DNA of 64,000 bases from Caldilineaceae bacterium (GTDB lineage: Bacteria > Chloroflexota > Anaerolineae > Caldilineales > Caldilineaceae): NCBI GenBank assembly GCA_022842065.1, contig JALHQH010000055.1, forward strand, positions 20,080-84,079. The letters run 5' to 3'. Under the pieces are notes generated by a model. That model ran no database searches. It had not been told where the DNA came from and saw nothing but the letters and a program-made list of their open reading frames with translations. Positions 8,163 through 16,744 of this stretch are shown here, piece by piece (position 1 is the first letter of the stretch; each line of letters opens with the position of its first letter). The position numbers were made by a program, and so were the translations under genes.

Positions 8163-8870
8163 TCAGCTAAAGAAATCTTCGGCAACGTTGTTGATGTGTT
8201 GCAACATCGCCGCGGCGGCGGTGCTGGGATTGCGCTCCCGGATCGCGTGATAGATGCGCTGGTGATCCGCCAGAAATTTCTGGGCGAGCACCCGATCTTT
8301 CGGGGTACGTTGATTCAGTGAGGTCCAGAGTTGGCTTTGCATGGTCGCCACCAATAGTTGTACCTGGCGCACTAAAACACTATTGCCGGCCGCATTGGCA
8401 ATCGCCAGGTGAAAGCTACTGTCTGCTGCTGTTCGCTCAGCCTCGATTGCAACGGCATCGGTCAATGTTTGCAATGCACGCTCAATCTGGCTCAGTTGTT
8501 CATCGGTTGCCCGCTCGGCGGCGAGTTGGGCAACCATTGGTTCCAACAAGCGGCGTGCCTCCAAAACTTCATGGGGGCTATCCTCGCGCGCCAAAAATTC
8601 CTCAAAGATGGTACCTAAATAGGTCCATTCGGTGGGTAGCCGCCGCACAAAAGTGCCATTGCCGGAGCGGCTTTCGACAATTCCCAAAATTTCCAGCGCA
8701 CTCAACGCCTCGCGCACCGAAGCGCGGCTGACATTCAACTCTTCGGCCAATGTCCGTTCCGGGGGTAAGCGGTCACCCACTTTGAATTGCGCTTGTTGCA
8801 CCGCTTCGGCGATCTGACGCGCAATTTGCACATAAAGGCGGGTGGTGCCAACCGGCTTCAATAAAGACAA
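8163..8870 (-). CDS. GntR-family regulator, FadR subfamily
   Basis: 235 residues. Residues about 10-75 form the GntR winged helix (GDRLPPERTLAEELNVSRAS, then VREALSALEILGIVESRSGNGTF). The rest is an all-helical FCD ligand-binding domain with metal-site-type histidines (FHLAIANAAGN, and DHQRIYHAIRERN). Such proteins usually repress transport and catabolic operons until a small carboxylate-like effector binds. It is the first gene of the minus-strand operon and has a FadR-type half-palindrome just upstream, so autoregulation is likely. Confidence 0.88.
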   Translation of the reverse strand: MSLLKPVGTTRLYVQIARQIAEAVQQAQFKVGDRLPPERTLAEELNVSRASVREALSALEILGIVESRSGNGTFVRRLPTEWTYLGTIFEEFLAREDSPHEVLEARRLLEPMVAQLAAERATDEQLSQIERALQTLTDAVAIEAERTAADSSFHLAIANAAGNSVLVRQVQLLVATMQSQLWTSLNQRTPKDRVLAQKFLADHQRIYHAIRERNPSTAAAAMLQHINNVAEDFFS

Positions 8871-8889
8871 AACAAAAGTTACCTTTGCA

Positions 8890-8925
8890 GAATTGGTCAG
8901 GCCACCAGGCAGTCAGGCCACAATT
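8890..8925. promoter_or_regulatory. Candidate FadR-type operator
   Basis: TGGTCAGGCCA fits the TGGT-N3-ACCA plan of FadR/PdhR operators with one mismatch. A second, weaker copy (GTCAGGCCAC) follows 18 bases later, and the pair is bounded by AATTG and CAATT. It lies 20-55 bases upstream of the GntR gene start, where autorepression would act. Confidence 0.45.
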
Positions 8926-9146
8926 TAATCGTAACATGGGCGATTGAGCCTTGTCAACCGTTGAAAATTGGGTGCTGCCATAAAGCATCTGTGGCTTTGG
9001 TGGCGTTTCGAATAGGGTTATCCTATAATAGGTTAGCTGTTACTTGTAAACAAGACACGAAAAGTCCAAAGAGTTTCTCCTTTTCATTGTACACATTGAT
9101 GAATCAAAATGATACAAATGGAATAGCGAACAAATGTGCGGTCTGC

Positions 9147-9152
9147 TATAGT
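9147..9152 (+). promoter_or_regulatory. Candidate -10 box giving a leaderless mRNA
   Basis: TATAGT ends six bases before the AraC-GyrI ATG at 9159, and no Shine-Dalgarno sequence is present. This suggests that transcription starts at or next to the start codon. The MocR gene at 50292 has the same arrangement. Confidence 0.4.
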
Positions 9153-9158
9153 ACCCCC

Positions 9159-10040
9159 ATGGGCATTGATCAAGGACTAAACCATTACGAACGTATCAAT
9201 CAAGTCAGGGATTATATCCGTTTGCATATGGATGAACCGCTCAACCGCGAGGAATTGGCGCGCTTGGCCGGCTATTCGGTCATTCACTTTCACCGGATCT
9301 TTAGTGCACATGTGGGCGAACCGGTGAACGCATATGTGCGTCGCGTGCGAATGGAACGGGCTGCGCGCCAACTGCTGGCAAATCGGCTGAATATTACCGC
9401 AATCGCCCTGGCTTCCGGCTATGAAACGCCGGCCTCCTTTGGCAAAGCGTTCAAACAGACCTTTGGTCATAGTCCCAGTGAGTTTCGCGAACTCCATCCG
9501 CTGGTGGCCGGCCACCTCATCTATCGCCAGTTTTTGTACAATCGAAAGGAACAGATCATGCAACCTTTGGAAATTCGCACCCTGCCGGATCTGCAGGTGC
9601 TTTATGCCCGTGCCACCGAAGTGATGACCACGCCGGCCTTCCAGACGGCTAACCAGGCCGCCTTTGGCCAGTTGATGCGCTATCTGGGTGAACATAACCT
9701 GATGGGGAAAATGCGTCACTGTGTGGCCATCTACCCCGATCCAGTCGAGGTCGGCAAGGAAGCACGGTTTGATGCCGGCGCGATCTTTGCTGAGGGCGTC
9801 GAACCAGCTGCAACGGATGGCCTCGCCTATCAAACCCTACCCGGCGGGCGCTGGGCCGTCTTCCGTCACGTGGGACCCTATGACACGCTCTGGCAGACCT
9901 GGCAGACCACCTACCGCGACTGGCTGCCCACCGCCGGCGAAGAGCTGCGCGACGCCATCCCCTTTGAAGATTATGTGAATGACGCCAGCCAGATCGCACC
10001 GGAGGAGCTGCTTACGGATATCTTTATCCCGATCAAGTAG
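9159..10040 (+). CDS. AraC-family regulator with GyrI-like effector domain
   Basis: 293 residues from the ATG at 9159 (MGIDQGLNHYERINQ); the frame is open further up, but homology starts here. Residues about 8-105 hold two AraC helix-turn-helices (LNREELARLAGYSVIHFHRI and the ALASGYETPASFGKAFKQTF block ending HSPSEFR). Residues about 140-290 are a GyrI/effector-binding domain (PGGRWAVFRHVGPYDTLWQT). This Rob/SoxS-like plan fits a sensor of hydrophobic small molecules that activates detoxification genes. It is divergent from the GntR operon, and the target is not evident. Confidence 0.85.
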   Translation: MGIDQGLNHYERINQVRDYIRLHMDEPLNREELARLAGYSVIHFHRIFSAHVGEPVNAYVRRVRMERAARQLLANRLNITAIALASGYETPASFGKAFKQTFGHSPSEFRELHPLVAGHLIYRQFLYNRKEQIMQPLEIRTLPDLQVLYARATEVMTTPAFQTANQAAFGQLMRYLGEHNLMGKMRHCVAIYPDPVEVGKEARFDAGAIFAEGVEPAATDGLAYQTLPGGRWAVFRHVGPYDTLWQTWQTTYRDWLPTAGEELRDAIPFEDYVNDASQIAPEELLTDIFIPIK

Positions 10041-10041
10041 G

Positions 10042-10130
10042 CCGACGACTGACGACTGATGACCACCGGCGATCTTCCAAGAGCAGACCGAGAAGTTTGC
10101 TATTGTTGGTCGTCAGTCGTCAGTCGTCGG
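10042..10130. repeat. Hairpin with iterated GACGACT arms
   Basis: Arms 10042-10065 and 10107-10130 pair over 24 bases with one mismatch; each is a short tandem of a GACGACTG-like unit. The loop is 41 bases. It follows the AraC-GyrI stop and precedes the transglutaminase gene. Similar TCGTCAGTCGTC iterations recur near 32213 and 33170. Confidence 0.75.
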
Positions 10131-10165
10131 TCGTCGGTCGTCGTCTGTAAACAAGCGAGGCAAAC

Positions 10166-11023
10166 ATGTCTGACTACTATATTGCACAAAGTCCCACCTC
10201 TGATCCGGGACGCTACGGCGATCTCTTCAATAGCCTGTCCCCCGACTTGATGGGGATCGCGCAGGTGACGCAGGGGTTGGTCTATCACTACTTTGCCGAT
10301 CAGTATCAGTATGGCTGGCAGCCACCGCAGGAACGGTTGCCGGAGATCAACACGCGGACCGTGGAAAAGATCCTGGCGGCGCTGCTGGAAAAGGACGACC
10401 GTCCACTGACCGTGGCACGACAGTACGAAGATCGCGTCGTCGGCTGTTGTCGCGACTTCTCGCTGCTCGCCTGTGCCATGTTACGCCATCAACGGCGCGC
10501 GGCGCGGCTCCGTTATGGCTTTGCCGGCTACTTTGACAAAGGCTATTGGGGGGACCATGTTATCGTCGAAGTGTGGAACGGTGACCGCTGGCAACGTTTT
10601 GATCCCCAAGTAGTCGGCAAGCGCGATTGGGGCGTTGATCTGCTCGACATTCCTGCCACAGCTTTTGCCACTGGCGGTCGCGCTTGGCAGATGTGCCGCC
10701 AGGAAGGGGCCGACCCTGATCGTTTTGGCCTGGGGCCGGATGCAACCGATGTGCGTGGCTGGTGGTTTGTGCGTGAGCGGCTACAACTGGATGTCGCCGC
10801 GCTCAACAAAATCGAGTTACTCTGCTGGGATGGGATCGCCGGGCTCCAGGAAGGCGAACCAGCCGACGACGCGATTCTGGATGAAATAGCGGCCATGTCG
10901 CTCGATCCGGAAAGCAGCGCCCTACGCGCCCGCTGCCAGACCGATGCCCGCTGGCAACTGCCCACCACGGTTAGCTGTTTTCACCCAGCAATTGGCCCCG
11001 CTTTCGCAGTTGAGGTCGCTTAA
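10166..11023 (+). CDS. Transglutaminase-like superfamily protein
   Basis: 285 residues. The papain-like triad of the transglutaminase-like fold can be placed: Cys in VVGCCRDFS (94-95), His131 in WGDHVIVEVW, and Asp146 in QRFDPQ. The region before Cys is helical and the tail after residue about 200 is specific to this subgroup. Bacterial members are mostly uncharacterised peptidases or cross-link hydrolases. There is no signal peptide. It stands alone between two hairpins; the function is not predictable beyond the fold. Confidence 0.75.
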   Translation: MSDYYIAQSPTSDPGRYGDLFNSLSPDLMGIAQVTQGLVYHYFADQYQYGWQPPQERLPEINTRTVEKILAALLEKDDRPLTVARQYEDRVVGCCRDFSLLACAMLRHQRRAARLRYGFAGYFDKGYWGDHVIVEVWNGDRWQRFDPQVVGKRDWGVDLLDIPATAFATGGRAWQMCRQEGADPDRFGLGPDATDVRGWWFVRERLQLDVAALNKIELLCWDGIAGLQEGEPADDAILDEIAAMSLDPESSALRARCQTDARWQLPTTVSCFHPAIGPAFAVEVA

Positions 11024-11044
11024 TTATGTATTAGCCACAGAGGG

Positions 11045-11086
11045 CACAGAGCACACCGAGCCAAGCTTGGCTCGGTGTGCTCTGTG
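11045..11086. repeat. Loopless 42-bp perfect palindrome
   Basis: The sequence is its own complement over 42 bases round a central AAGCTT (inner part GAGCACACCGAGCCAAGCTT). The flanks contain GCCACAGAGGGCACAGAG, a spacer repeat type seen in many bacteria. It lies just after the transglutaminase-like gene. Confidence 0.8.
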
Positions 11087-11240
11087 GCTAAGCTAAAATC
11101 TGCGTAGGCTCTATTGCCGCAGTGCGCATTATTGCTGGTGCCATGAGGGGTAATCGGGCAAGATTTGACATGGCGGTAGCGGTGTGTAATACTGATCGAT
11201 AGAACTTTTGTTTGCCTGGCCTGTCTGATTAGGAGTAGTC

Positions 11241-11828
11241 ATGATTGCCGCAAGAATGAAACCGCGCTGGATCAGCCCAGAAGAATATCTCGAGCAAGAG
11301 GAAACAGCCACTGATCGCCATGAATATTTTAATGGTCAGATCTACTTGATGGCAGGGGGAACATACAATCATGAGGTGATCGGCGTCAACATTATTTCTG
11401 CTTTACGCCAACATGGCCGCTCTAGAAAATGTATTGCCTTTGGCAGTAATATGAAGATTCTGGTCAAACAAAATGGCCTGTATACCTATCCGGATGCGAT
11501 GTTGGTCTGCGGTAAACCTGAGTTTGCCGCAGATCGCAATGATATTATTACCAATCCCTTGCTGATTGTTGAGGTACTATCCGATTCAACTCAGTCCTAT
11601 GATCGGGGCGATAAGTTTGCGCTCTACCGTGCGATCCCTGCCTTTGCCCACTATCTGCTGATCCACCAGGATCGCCTGCTGATCGAGTATCACCAAAAGA
11701 CCAGTCGCGGTTGGTTGTTGACTGAGTTGACTGGATTAGAGACGGTGCTGACGTTGGTAGAACTCGAATTCCAACTGCCATTCACCGAGTTATATGCTGA
11801 TGTTGATTGGCTACCCGCGAACGCGTAA
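11241..11828 (+). CDS. Uma2-family putative restriction endonuclease-like protein
   Basis: 195 residues; the ATG at 11241 follows AGGAG at ideal spacing. This is the DUF820/Uma2 family with a PD-(D/E)XK nuclease fold: RHEYFNGQIYLMAGG near residue 30, YPDAMLV near 90 and LIVEVLSDST near 110 supply the acidic residues. The family is often multicopy in Chloroflexota and cyanobacteria, and its role is unknown despite the nuclease-like fold. No methyltransferase is nearby, so a restriction system is not supported. Confidence 0.85.
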   Translation: MIAARMKPRWISPEEYLEQEETATDRHEYFNGQIYLMAGGTYNHEVIGVNIISALRQHGRSRKCIAFGSNMKILVKQNGLYTYPDAMLVCGKPEFAADRNDIITNPLLIVEVLSDSTQSYDRGDKFALYRAIPAFAHYLLIHQDRLLIEYHQKTSRGWLLTELTGLETVLTLVELEFQLPFTELYADVDWLPANA

Positions 11829-11911
11829 ATCGCTTTGGCTTTTTATCCAGCATATCAATCGATGCACCAAATTGTTGCCATATTACTTTGCCTTTCTCCG
11901 GTTACTATCGC

Positions 11912-12463
11912 CTATACCTGAGCGGTTAGTGAGCTGGCCAGATCCAGCAACGTACTGACCGTGCGCCAATTGCGGGCGGTGATATTCACCTGCCAACCAC
12001 GCCCAAACTTCTCTGCCAACTTTGAACGGCCGATGCCATCCGGCGCGTGGAGATAGAAAACTTTATCAAGCAGGGCAAAGCGCTCGCTTTCTGCTTTTAA
12101 CGCGGTGAGTGCATCCAGATCGGGATTAACAGGCACCCCATCCATAAAAAAGAGATGCAGTGATTTGTGGTCAGCCTCGCCCTCCGGAAAAGGATTGTCC
12201 TGCATGGCTTGCTGCAACTCGGCAATCGTTAACAAGAGAATTGCCGGCGCAAACCCATGACTTTGTCCAATTGCAGCCGTAATTTCGGCTGATAGGGCAG
12301 CGAGATCGGTGCGTTCGCTCTGGAAAACCACATTGCCACTTTGGATATAGGTTTTGACCTGTTGTAAGCCCAAACCTTCGAGCACGGCTACCAGTTCGCG
12401 CATGGGGAGTTTATTGTTGCCGCCGACGTTGATGCCGCGCAGCAGACCAATGTAGATGTTCAT
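11912..12463 (-). CDS. DUF1697 domain protein
   Basis: 183 residues from the ATG at 12463 (MNIYIGLLRGINVGGNNKLP, the standard start of the family). The signature KTYIQSGNVVFQSE follows at about 40-55. The domain has unknown function and a two-lobed fold; members are usually solitary. It lies 16 bases after the MBL-like gene and is probably cotranscribed with it. Confidence 0.88.
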   Translation of the reverse strand: MNIYIGLLRGINVGGNNKLPMRELVAVLEGLGLQQVKTYIQSGNVVFQSERTDLAALSAEITAAIGQSHGFAPAILLLTIAELQQAMQDNPFPEGEADHKSLHLFFMDGVPVNPDLDALTALKAESERFALLDKVFYLHAPDGIGRSKLAEKFGRGWQVNITARNWRTVSTLLDLASSLTAQV

Positions 12464-12479
12464 GAAGTCCCTTTGGCGC

Positions 12480-13130
12480 TCACAATTTTGCAATGATCGA
12501 TTCGATGAATGCCGCCCGCGTTTCGGGCGTGACGGTGACCGCACAGGTTTCATTGCTGACCATCGTGTTGGCTAGCAGCACCTGCCAGTCCAACGCCGCC
12601 ACTGTGCGCAGGCTGGTAATCAGCTCTTGGCGTCCGGCCTTGGTGGGAAAGGCGCCCCACGCATCGCCAGTGTGCCAGATAAAATCGCCGGCCCACAAAA
12701 CTGTCTGTTGCGCCATTGTCACCAAATAACAGACGCCACCGGGGCGATGACCGGGCGTGGGGATGACTTCGAGATCCGGCGCTAGCTTGTGTTGGGTGAA
12801 GGGAAAGATTTTAACATGGGTCAGCTTGGGGGCCACATCGGGGGCTTCCTTTTCGCTGACATAGAGGGGCGCGTTAAACCGGGTGGCAACGGTATCGCAG
12901 TAGGGCGACTTGAAGTGCGAATCACCCAACAATTGATAAGCGAGGCCACCGCGGCGGTCGAACTCGTCAAAACTGCTATCAATCGTGCTGCTACTGCTGT
13001 AACAGGGAAAGAGTAAATTGCCATCCTGACGCTCGATAAAAAACGAGATGTACTTTTTCGGCGTGGGTTTACTCGGTAGAACCTTATACACACCTGGGAA
13101 AAGCGCTTCCATGATCACCGCATCTTTCAT
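12480..13130 (-). CDS. Metallo-beta-lactamase-fold protein with atypical metal site
   Basis: 216 residues. The second half has MBL-fold features: IPTPGHRPGGVCYLV and WAGDFIW. The usual HxHxDH metal motif is missing; that region reads SSSSTIDSSFDEFDRRGG. It may therefore be a non-catalytic member or have an altered metal site. There is no signal peptide. It is the upstream gene of a two-gene unit with DUF1697. The fold is likely; the substrate is unknown. Confidence 0.6.
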   Translation of the reverse strand: MKDAVIMEALFPGVYKVLPSKPTPKKYISFFIERQDGNLLFPCYSSSSTIDSSFDEFDRRGGLAYQLLGDSHFKSPYCDTVATRFNAPLYVSEKEAPDVAPKLTHVKIFPFTQHKLAPDLEVIPTPGHRPGGVCYLVTMAQQTVLWAGDFIWHTGDAWGAFPTKAGRQELITSLRTVAALDWQVLLANTMVSNETCAVTVTPETRAAFIESIIAKL

Positions 13131-13152
13131 CAGTTATCTAGCCCCACGTAGA

Positions 13153-13305
13153 GGCATGATATTGTAGATTTACAAATTTACGCCAGCAGCGGGCTTACTG
13201 TAGGTCAGCGCCTTCGGCGTGACAGTCTGCTCAAGTGCGCTGTCACGCCGAAGGCGCTGACCTACGTGATACCAATACTATTTTCTAAATCTGCATTATC
13301 ATGCC
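13153..13305. repeat. Nested inverted repeats
   Basis: An outer pair (13153-13172 and 13286-13305, 18 of 20 bases pairing, GGCATGATATTGTAGATTTA) encloses an inner perfect 26-bp pair (13200-13225 and 13240-13265, containing TAGGTCAGCGCCTTCGGCGT). The inner hairpin looks as if it had been placed in the loop of the outer one. It fills the gap between the MoaD-like and MBL-like genes. Confidence 0.75.
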
Positions 13306-13322
13306 CCGACGCGAGCGAGATG

Positions 13323-13619
13323 TCAACCGCCGGCCATCGCGCCCACAATCAGAAATGGCTCTTTGCCGGCCACGACTTCAGCGGGCAGCGGGGCATCCGG
13401 CGCTTCGTGGGAGAGATCTTGTTCACAGGCGAAGAAGCGGATGAAGGGGCGCCGTTTCTTGGTCGTGTGATCGCGGATCGTGCCGCGCAACATAGGATAT
13501 GCGGCTTCCAGTGCATCCAGTACCGCTTGTTGGGTCACTGGTTCAGCCACGGCAAGTTCAACTTCTTTGCCAACCCCTGACAAATTTCGCAAATGGTGTG
13601 GGAGAATGACGCGTATCAT
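13323..13619 (-). CDS. MoaD/ThiS-family ubiquitin-like protein
   Basis: 98 residues in a beta-grasp pattern ([13 protein letters not shown], then [16 protein letters not shown]) ending in Gly-Gly (GAMAGG), the hallmark of sulfur-carrier and pup-like proteins that are adenylated at the C-terminus. Its start overlaps the propeller gene's stop by four bases (ATGA), so the two are translationally coupled. No MoaE, MoeB, ThiF or ThiG partner lies nearby, so molybdopterin or thiamine synthesis is not indicated here. MoaD-like genes next to Asp-box propellers occur in other bacteria, but the function is unknown to me. Confidence 0.8.
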   Translation of the reverse strand: MIRVILPHHLRNLSGVGKEVELAVAEPVTQQAVLDALEAAYPMLRGTIRDHTTKKRRPFIRFFACEQDLSHEAPDAPLPAEVVAGKEPFLIVGAMAGG

Positions 13620-14731
13620 GCGAGGGTTTGCACCTCCACCGAGAGCACCTTGGGCAGATCGCGCACAATCGCTTCCCAGTGATCACCGCCATCAGTCGAG
13701 GCGTAGACCTGGCCGCCGGTCGTGCCAAAGTAGATGCCACACTCATCAAGTTTATCAACCGCCATCGCGTCACGCAAAATGTTGACGTAACAATCGCTTT
13801 GGGGCAGGCCATCGGTCAGCGCTTCCCACTCGTTACCGCCGGTGCGGCTGCGGTAGACGCGCAATTTGCCTTCGGGCGGATAGTGCTCGGAATCGCTCTT
13901 GATCGGCACGACATAAATGGTCTCCGGCTCGTGGGCGTGGACGGCAATCGGGAAACCAAAGTCGCTGGGCAAGTTGCCGCTGACCTCATGCCACATGTCG
14001 CCGGCATCGTCGGTGCGCATCACATCCCAGTGTTTCTGCATAAAGAGCACATCGGGCTGTGACGGGTGCATGGCCAGGTTGTGGACACAGTGGCCGACAT
14101 CGGCATCACCATCGGGCAATTCATATTGGGAGAGCAGCCCCTTGTTGATCGGTAACCAGGTGGCACCACCATCATCGGTGCGGAAGGCCCCGGCCGCGGA
14201 GATGGCGACAAAGATCCGGTTAGGATTGTTGGGGTCCAACACAATTGTGTGTAGACACATACCCCCGGCCCCCGGTTGCCAGAGATGACCTTTGGCCGCG
14301 CGCAGCCCTTCCAGCTCTGTCCAACTCTGCCCACCATCGGTCGATTTGAAGAGCGCGGCATCTTCCACCCCAGCATAGACTGTATCGGCATCTGTCAGCG
14401 ACGGCTCCAGATGCCAGACGCGCTTGAACTCCCACGGGTGTTGGGTGCCGTCATACCACTGATGGGTGCCAGGGTTGCCCGTATAGGCAAATTCATTGCC
14501 CACCGGCTGCCACGTCTGACCGCCGTCATCGGAACGCTGAATCAACTGCCCAAACCAACCGGTTGACTGCGACGCATAGATACGGTTGGTATCAACCGGT
14601 GAACCCTTAAGATGATACATCTCCCAGCCGGCCAAGTGCGGCCCACTAATGTCCCAATCTTTGCGTTTTGCATCCGAGGTGAGAATAAAGGCACCCTTTT
14701 GGGTACCGACCAGCACACGTACACCACTCAT
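13616..14731 (-). CDS. Asp-box (sialidase/sortilin-like) beta-propeller protein
   Basis: 371 residues from the ATG at 14731, with GGAG upstream; the frame extends further but without a ribosome site. Six Asp-box-like blades are visible: [38 protein letters not shown] and STDGGDHW. The family includes exo-sialidases and protein-binding propellers. The start region [17 protein letters not shown] has no signal peptide, so it is cytoplasmic. Sialidase catalytic residues could not be assigned. It is coupled to the MoaD-like gene; I infer a shared role. Confidence 0.82.
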   Translation of the reverse strand: MSGVRVLVGTQKGAFILTSDAKRKDWDISGPHLAGWEMYHLKGSPVDTNRIYASQSTGWFGQLIQRSDDGGQTWQPVGNEFAYTGNPGTHQWYDGTQHPWEFKRVWHLEPSLTDADTVYAGVEDAALFKSTDGGQSWTELEGLRAAKGHLWQPGAGGMCLHTIVLDPNNPNRIFVAISAAGAFRTDDGGATWLPINKGLLSQYELPDGDADVGHCVHNLAMHPSQPDVLFMQKHWDVMRTDDAGDMWHEVSGNLPSDFGFPIAVHAHEPETIYVVPIKSDSEHYPPEGKLRVYRSRTGGNEWEALTDGLPQSDCYVNILRDAMAVDKLDECGIYFGTTGGQVYASTDGGDHWEAIVRDLPKVLSVEVQTLA

Positions 14732-15133
14732 GGTTTTGCTCCTTTTGCACGCTCTATGATACGCTTTTAACGACACGCTTTGTCTCACACAAGCCGCCGC
14801 TGAGGTTGCCAAAGTTGTGTTGCGCTGACCCAACAATGGCTGCGCCGATCTGCCTGAAACAGTGAATTGCTAAACGCTCATGTTACCAATACCCAATCAC
14901 ATCCTGCCACCACCGGCCGCCTAAAGGGCGGACGATATCCACGATGACTGTACTTCTTTATACTTTACGCTGAGTGCATAGCGGCGTTGTTACGCGGACA
15001 AAAGCGCCGCTCGCTTCAAGCACAGTATAACCACAGATATTTGTGCCGCCTTCCTTCGCGCCGTGCGCACCGCAGTGGTTGCGCACGCAATTCCAAAACC
15101 AATTTCTCATCGATTTCTAGGAAGGCATTTCCC
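14732..15133. other. Divergent intergenic region, no gene found
   Basis: The 402 bases separate the propeller gene (minus) from the EamA gene (plus). They must carry both promoters. I could not single out a convincing -35/-10 pair or a strong hairpin, and the open frames here have no recognisable protein character. Confidence 0.5.
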
Positions 15134-16039
15134 ATGCAATACAAGAATAAATTACACTCTGCGCGCACCGGGCTTTTTCTGGTGATGCTGGCCTCTGTCC
15201 TCTGGGGGACAGGCAACCCCGTCGCCGGCTCGATCTACGATCTGGCCGATACCAATGCCATTTCGGTGGCTTTTTTACGCATGGCCTTGTCGGTGCCGGC
15301 GCTGTTACTCGTCTGCTATTTCACCTTGGGCCGGCGCATGTGGGCAATCCAGCGACAGGATCTTCCTTTCATGTTGAGTGCCGGCACGTTGGTGGCGCTT
15401 TATCAAGTTTCCTTTTATGCCAGCCTACCCAAGGTCGGCGTGGCGATTGCGACGGTAGTTGCCCTCTGTAGCGCGCCGGTGGTCGTCGCAGTTTTGTCTG
15501 CGTTGGTCACTCGTGAACGACCGACACGCAGCACATTGATTGCCTTGACCTGTGCCCTGATCGGCACTTGGTTGCTCGTCAGTGTCGAACCGACGGCCCA
15601 ACAGCGTGATGTCTTTGGCGGCGTGCTGCTGGCACTCTTGTCCGGCACCCTCTATGCGATCAACACCTTGATCGGGCGCAAGTTGGGCAGTGACCGCCGC
15701 GCCCATCCCTTACAGACCATCACGGTCGGCTTTACCTTTGGCGCCGTGCTCTTGTTTGTGATTGCCCTGGCCTCTGGTTTAGTCTTGAATTATCCGGCGG
15801 CGGGTTGGTTACGCCTCACCTATCTGGGCCTCTTCCCCACGGCGGTGGGGTATAGCATCTTCTATACCGGGATGCAGACAACTACCGCGGCGGCGGCCAG
15901 CATTGCTACCTTGCTTGAACCGTTGACCTCGACCCTGATCGCAGTTACCTTGTTGCATGAACCACTCAGCACCCAGACGATCAGCGGCGGCGGCTTGCTG
16001 ATCGGGGCGATGTGTTTGCTGCTCTTTAGCCGACGCTAA
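15134..16039 (+). CDS. EamA/DMT-family transporter
   Basis: 301 residues; the ATG at 15134 is preceded by GGAAGG. Ten hydrophobic segments are arranged as two EamA repeats. The first begins LVMLASVLWGTGNPVAGSIY and the second LALLSGTLYAINTLIGRKLG. These are drug/metabolite exporters or amino-acid exporters of the inner membrane; the substrate cannot be read from sequence. It is transcribed away from the propeller operon and is followed by a compact hairpin. Confidence 0.88.
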   Translation: MQYKNKLHSARTGLFLVMLASVLWGTGNPVAGSIYDLADTNAISVAFLRMALSVPALLLVCYFTLGRRMWAIQRQDLPFMLSAGTLVALYQVSFYASLPKVGVAIATVVALCSAPVVVAVLSALVTRERPTRSTLIALTCALIGTWLLVSVEPTAQQRDVFGGVLLALLSGTLYAINTLIGRKLGSDRRAHPLQTITVGFTFGAVLLFVIALASGLVLNYPAAGWLRLTYLGLFPTAVGYSIFYTGMQTTTAAAASIATLLEPLTSTLIAVTLLHEPLSTQTISGGGLLIGAMCLLLFSRR

Positions 16040-16062
16040 GCCGAGGGTTAAAACCCTCGGCT
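16039..16062. terminator. Short hairpin at the EamA stop
   Basis: A perfect 24-base palindrome (AGCCGAGGGTT and its complement) begins at the last base of the EamA stop codon. No T-run follows, so termination would be imperfect. Confidence 0.45.
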
Positions 16063-16129
16063 ACCTTCAGTCGTCACTCCGTGACTGGCTCTGGTGGGTA
16101 ACCTACTTTGTTACAAGCAAATCACTGCC

Positions 16130-16732
16130 CTAACCCCAATCTTCCCGCCGGTTGGTCCAGGGGAACGGCTGCTCAGGCACAGGCACGTCGAGGGCGCGAC
16201 AGAGCGGTTCCCAGCCTTCTATGGCATGCCAGACCAGCAAGCGGTGCCGCGGCATTGCCTGCTGCACTGTGGCATTGTGCCGTTCATAAGCGGCCATCAA
16301 CGTCGCCGGATCATCCCATTCCTTACTGCCTGTGAAGCGTTCCAGCAGGTCAACTAAGCCACGGCCCTCGGTCCAGTTCGGGGCCAGTGCCAGCCGTGCC
16401 ACGGGAAGGATGGTCTGATTGGCACTTTGCCACCAGGTCTTGGCGTTGTCGCGCAGGGAGAGCAGCACAAGCGCTTCGGGGTAAGCTGCGCTCAGTTCGT
16501 GCCAAAACAGCGAGGCCGGCCAATCCACGGCGGCGACAAATCCGTCCAACAGCTGATCCCAAACGGGCATGTCATCTGCTAACGCCTGGTTCCAACCGGC
16601 CCCAAGGTCAAAGGGATGACCGGGGATCGTGCTCATATGCGCAATGCGACCGCCAAGCAGTTGTTCCAGCGCGCTAGTCAGCGAAGATGTCCCTGTGCGC
16701 GGTAGACCTGCCCCAACAACCCGTAATGTCAT
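16130..16732 (-). CDS. Sulfotransferase-family protein
   Basis: 200 residues. The N-terminal PAPS-binding P-loop GAGLPRTGTSSL (7-18) is characteristic of the sulfotransferase family close to eukaryotic NAD-dependent-epimerase-linked members. A later LVLLSLRDNAKTWWQS gives the 3'-phosphate-binding Arg-Asp region. Family role: transfer of sulfate from PAPS to a hydroxyl or amine acceptor, acceptor unknown. It lies 12 bases after the GyrI-like gene and is probably in one transcript with it. Confidence 0.8.
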   Translation of the reverse strand: MTLRVVGAGLPRTGTSSLTSALEQLLGGRIAHMSTIPGHPFDLGAGWNQALADDMPVWDQLLDGFVAAVDWPASLFWHELSAAYPEALVLLSLRDNAKTWWQSANQTILPVARLALAPNWTEGRGLVDLLERFTGSKEWDDPATLMAAYERHNATVQQAMPRHRLLVWHAIEGWEPLCRALDVPVPEQPFPWTNRREDWG

Positions 16733-16744
16733 CTGCTTTGCGCC

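Noticed and set aside
8961..9158. Upstream extension of the AraC-GyrI gene
   Set aside because: The extra 66 codons have no likeness to the family and cover the likely promoter.
11241..11828. Restriction-modification system based on the Uma2-family gene
   Set aside because: No methyltransferase or specificity subunit nearby; the family is common without them.
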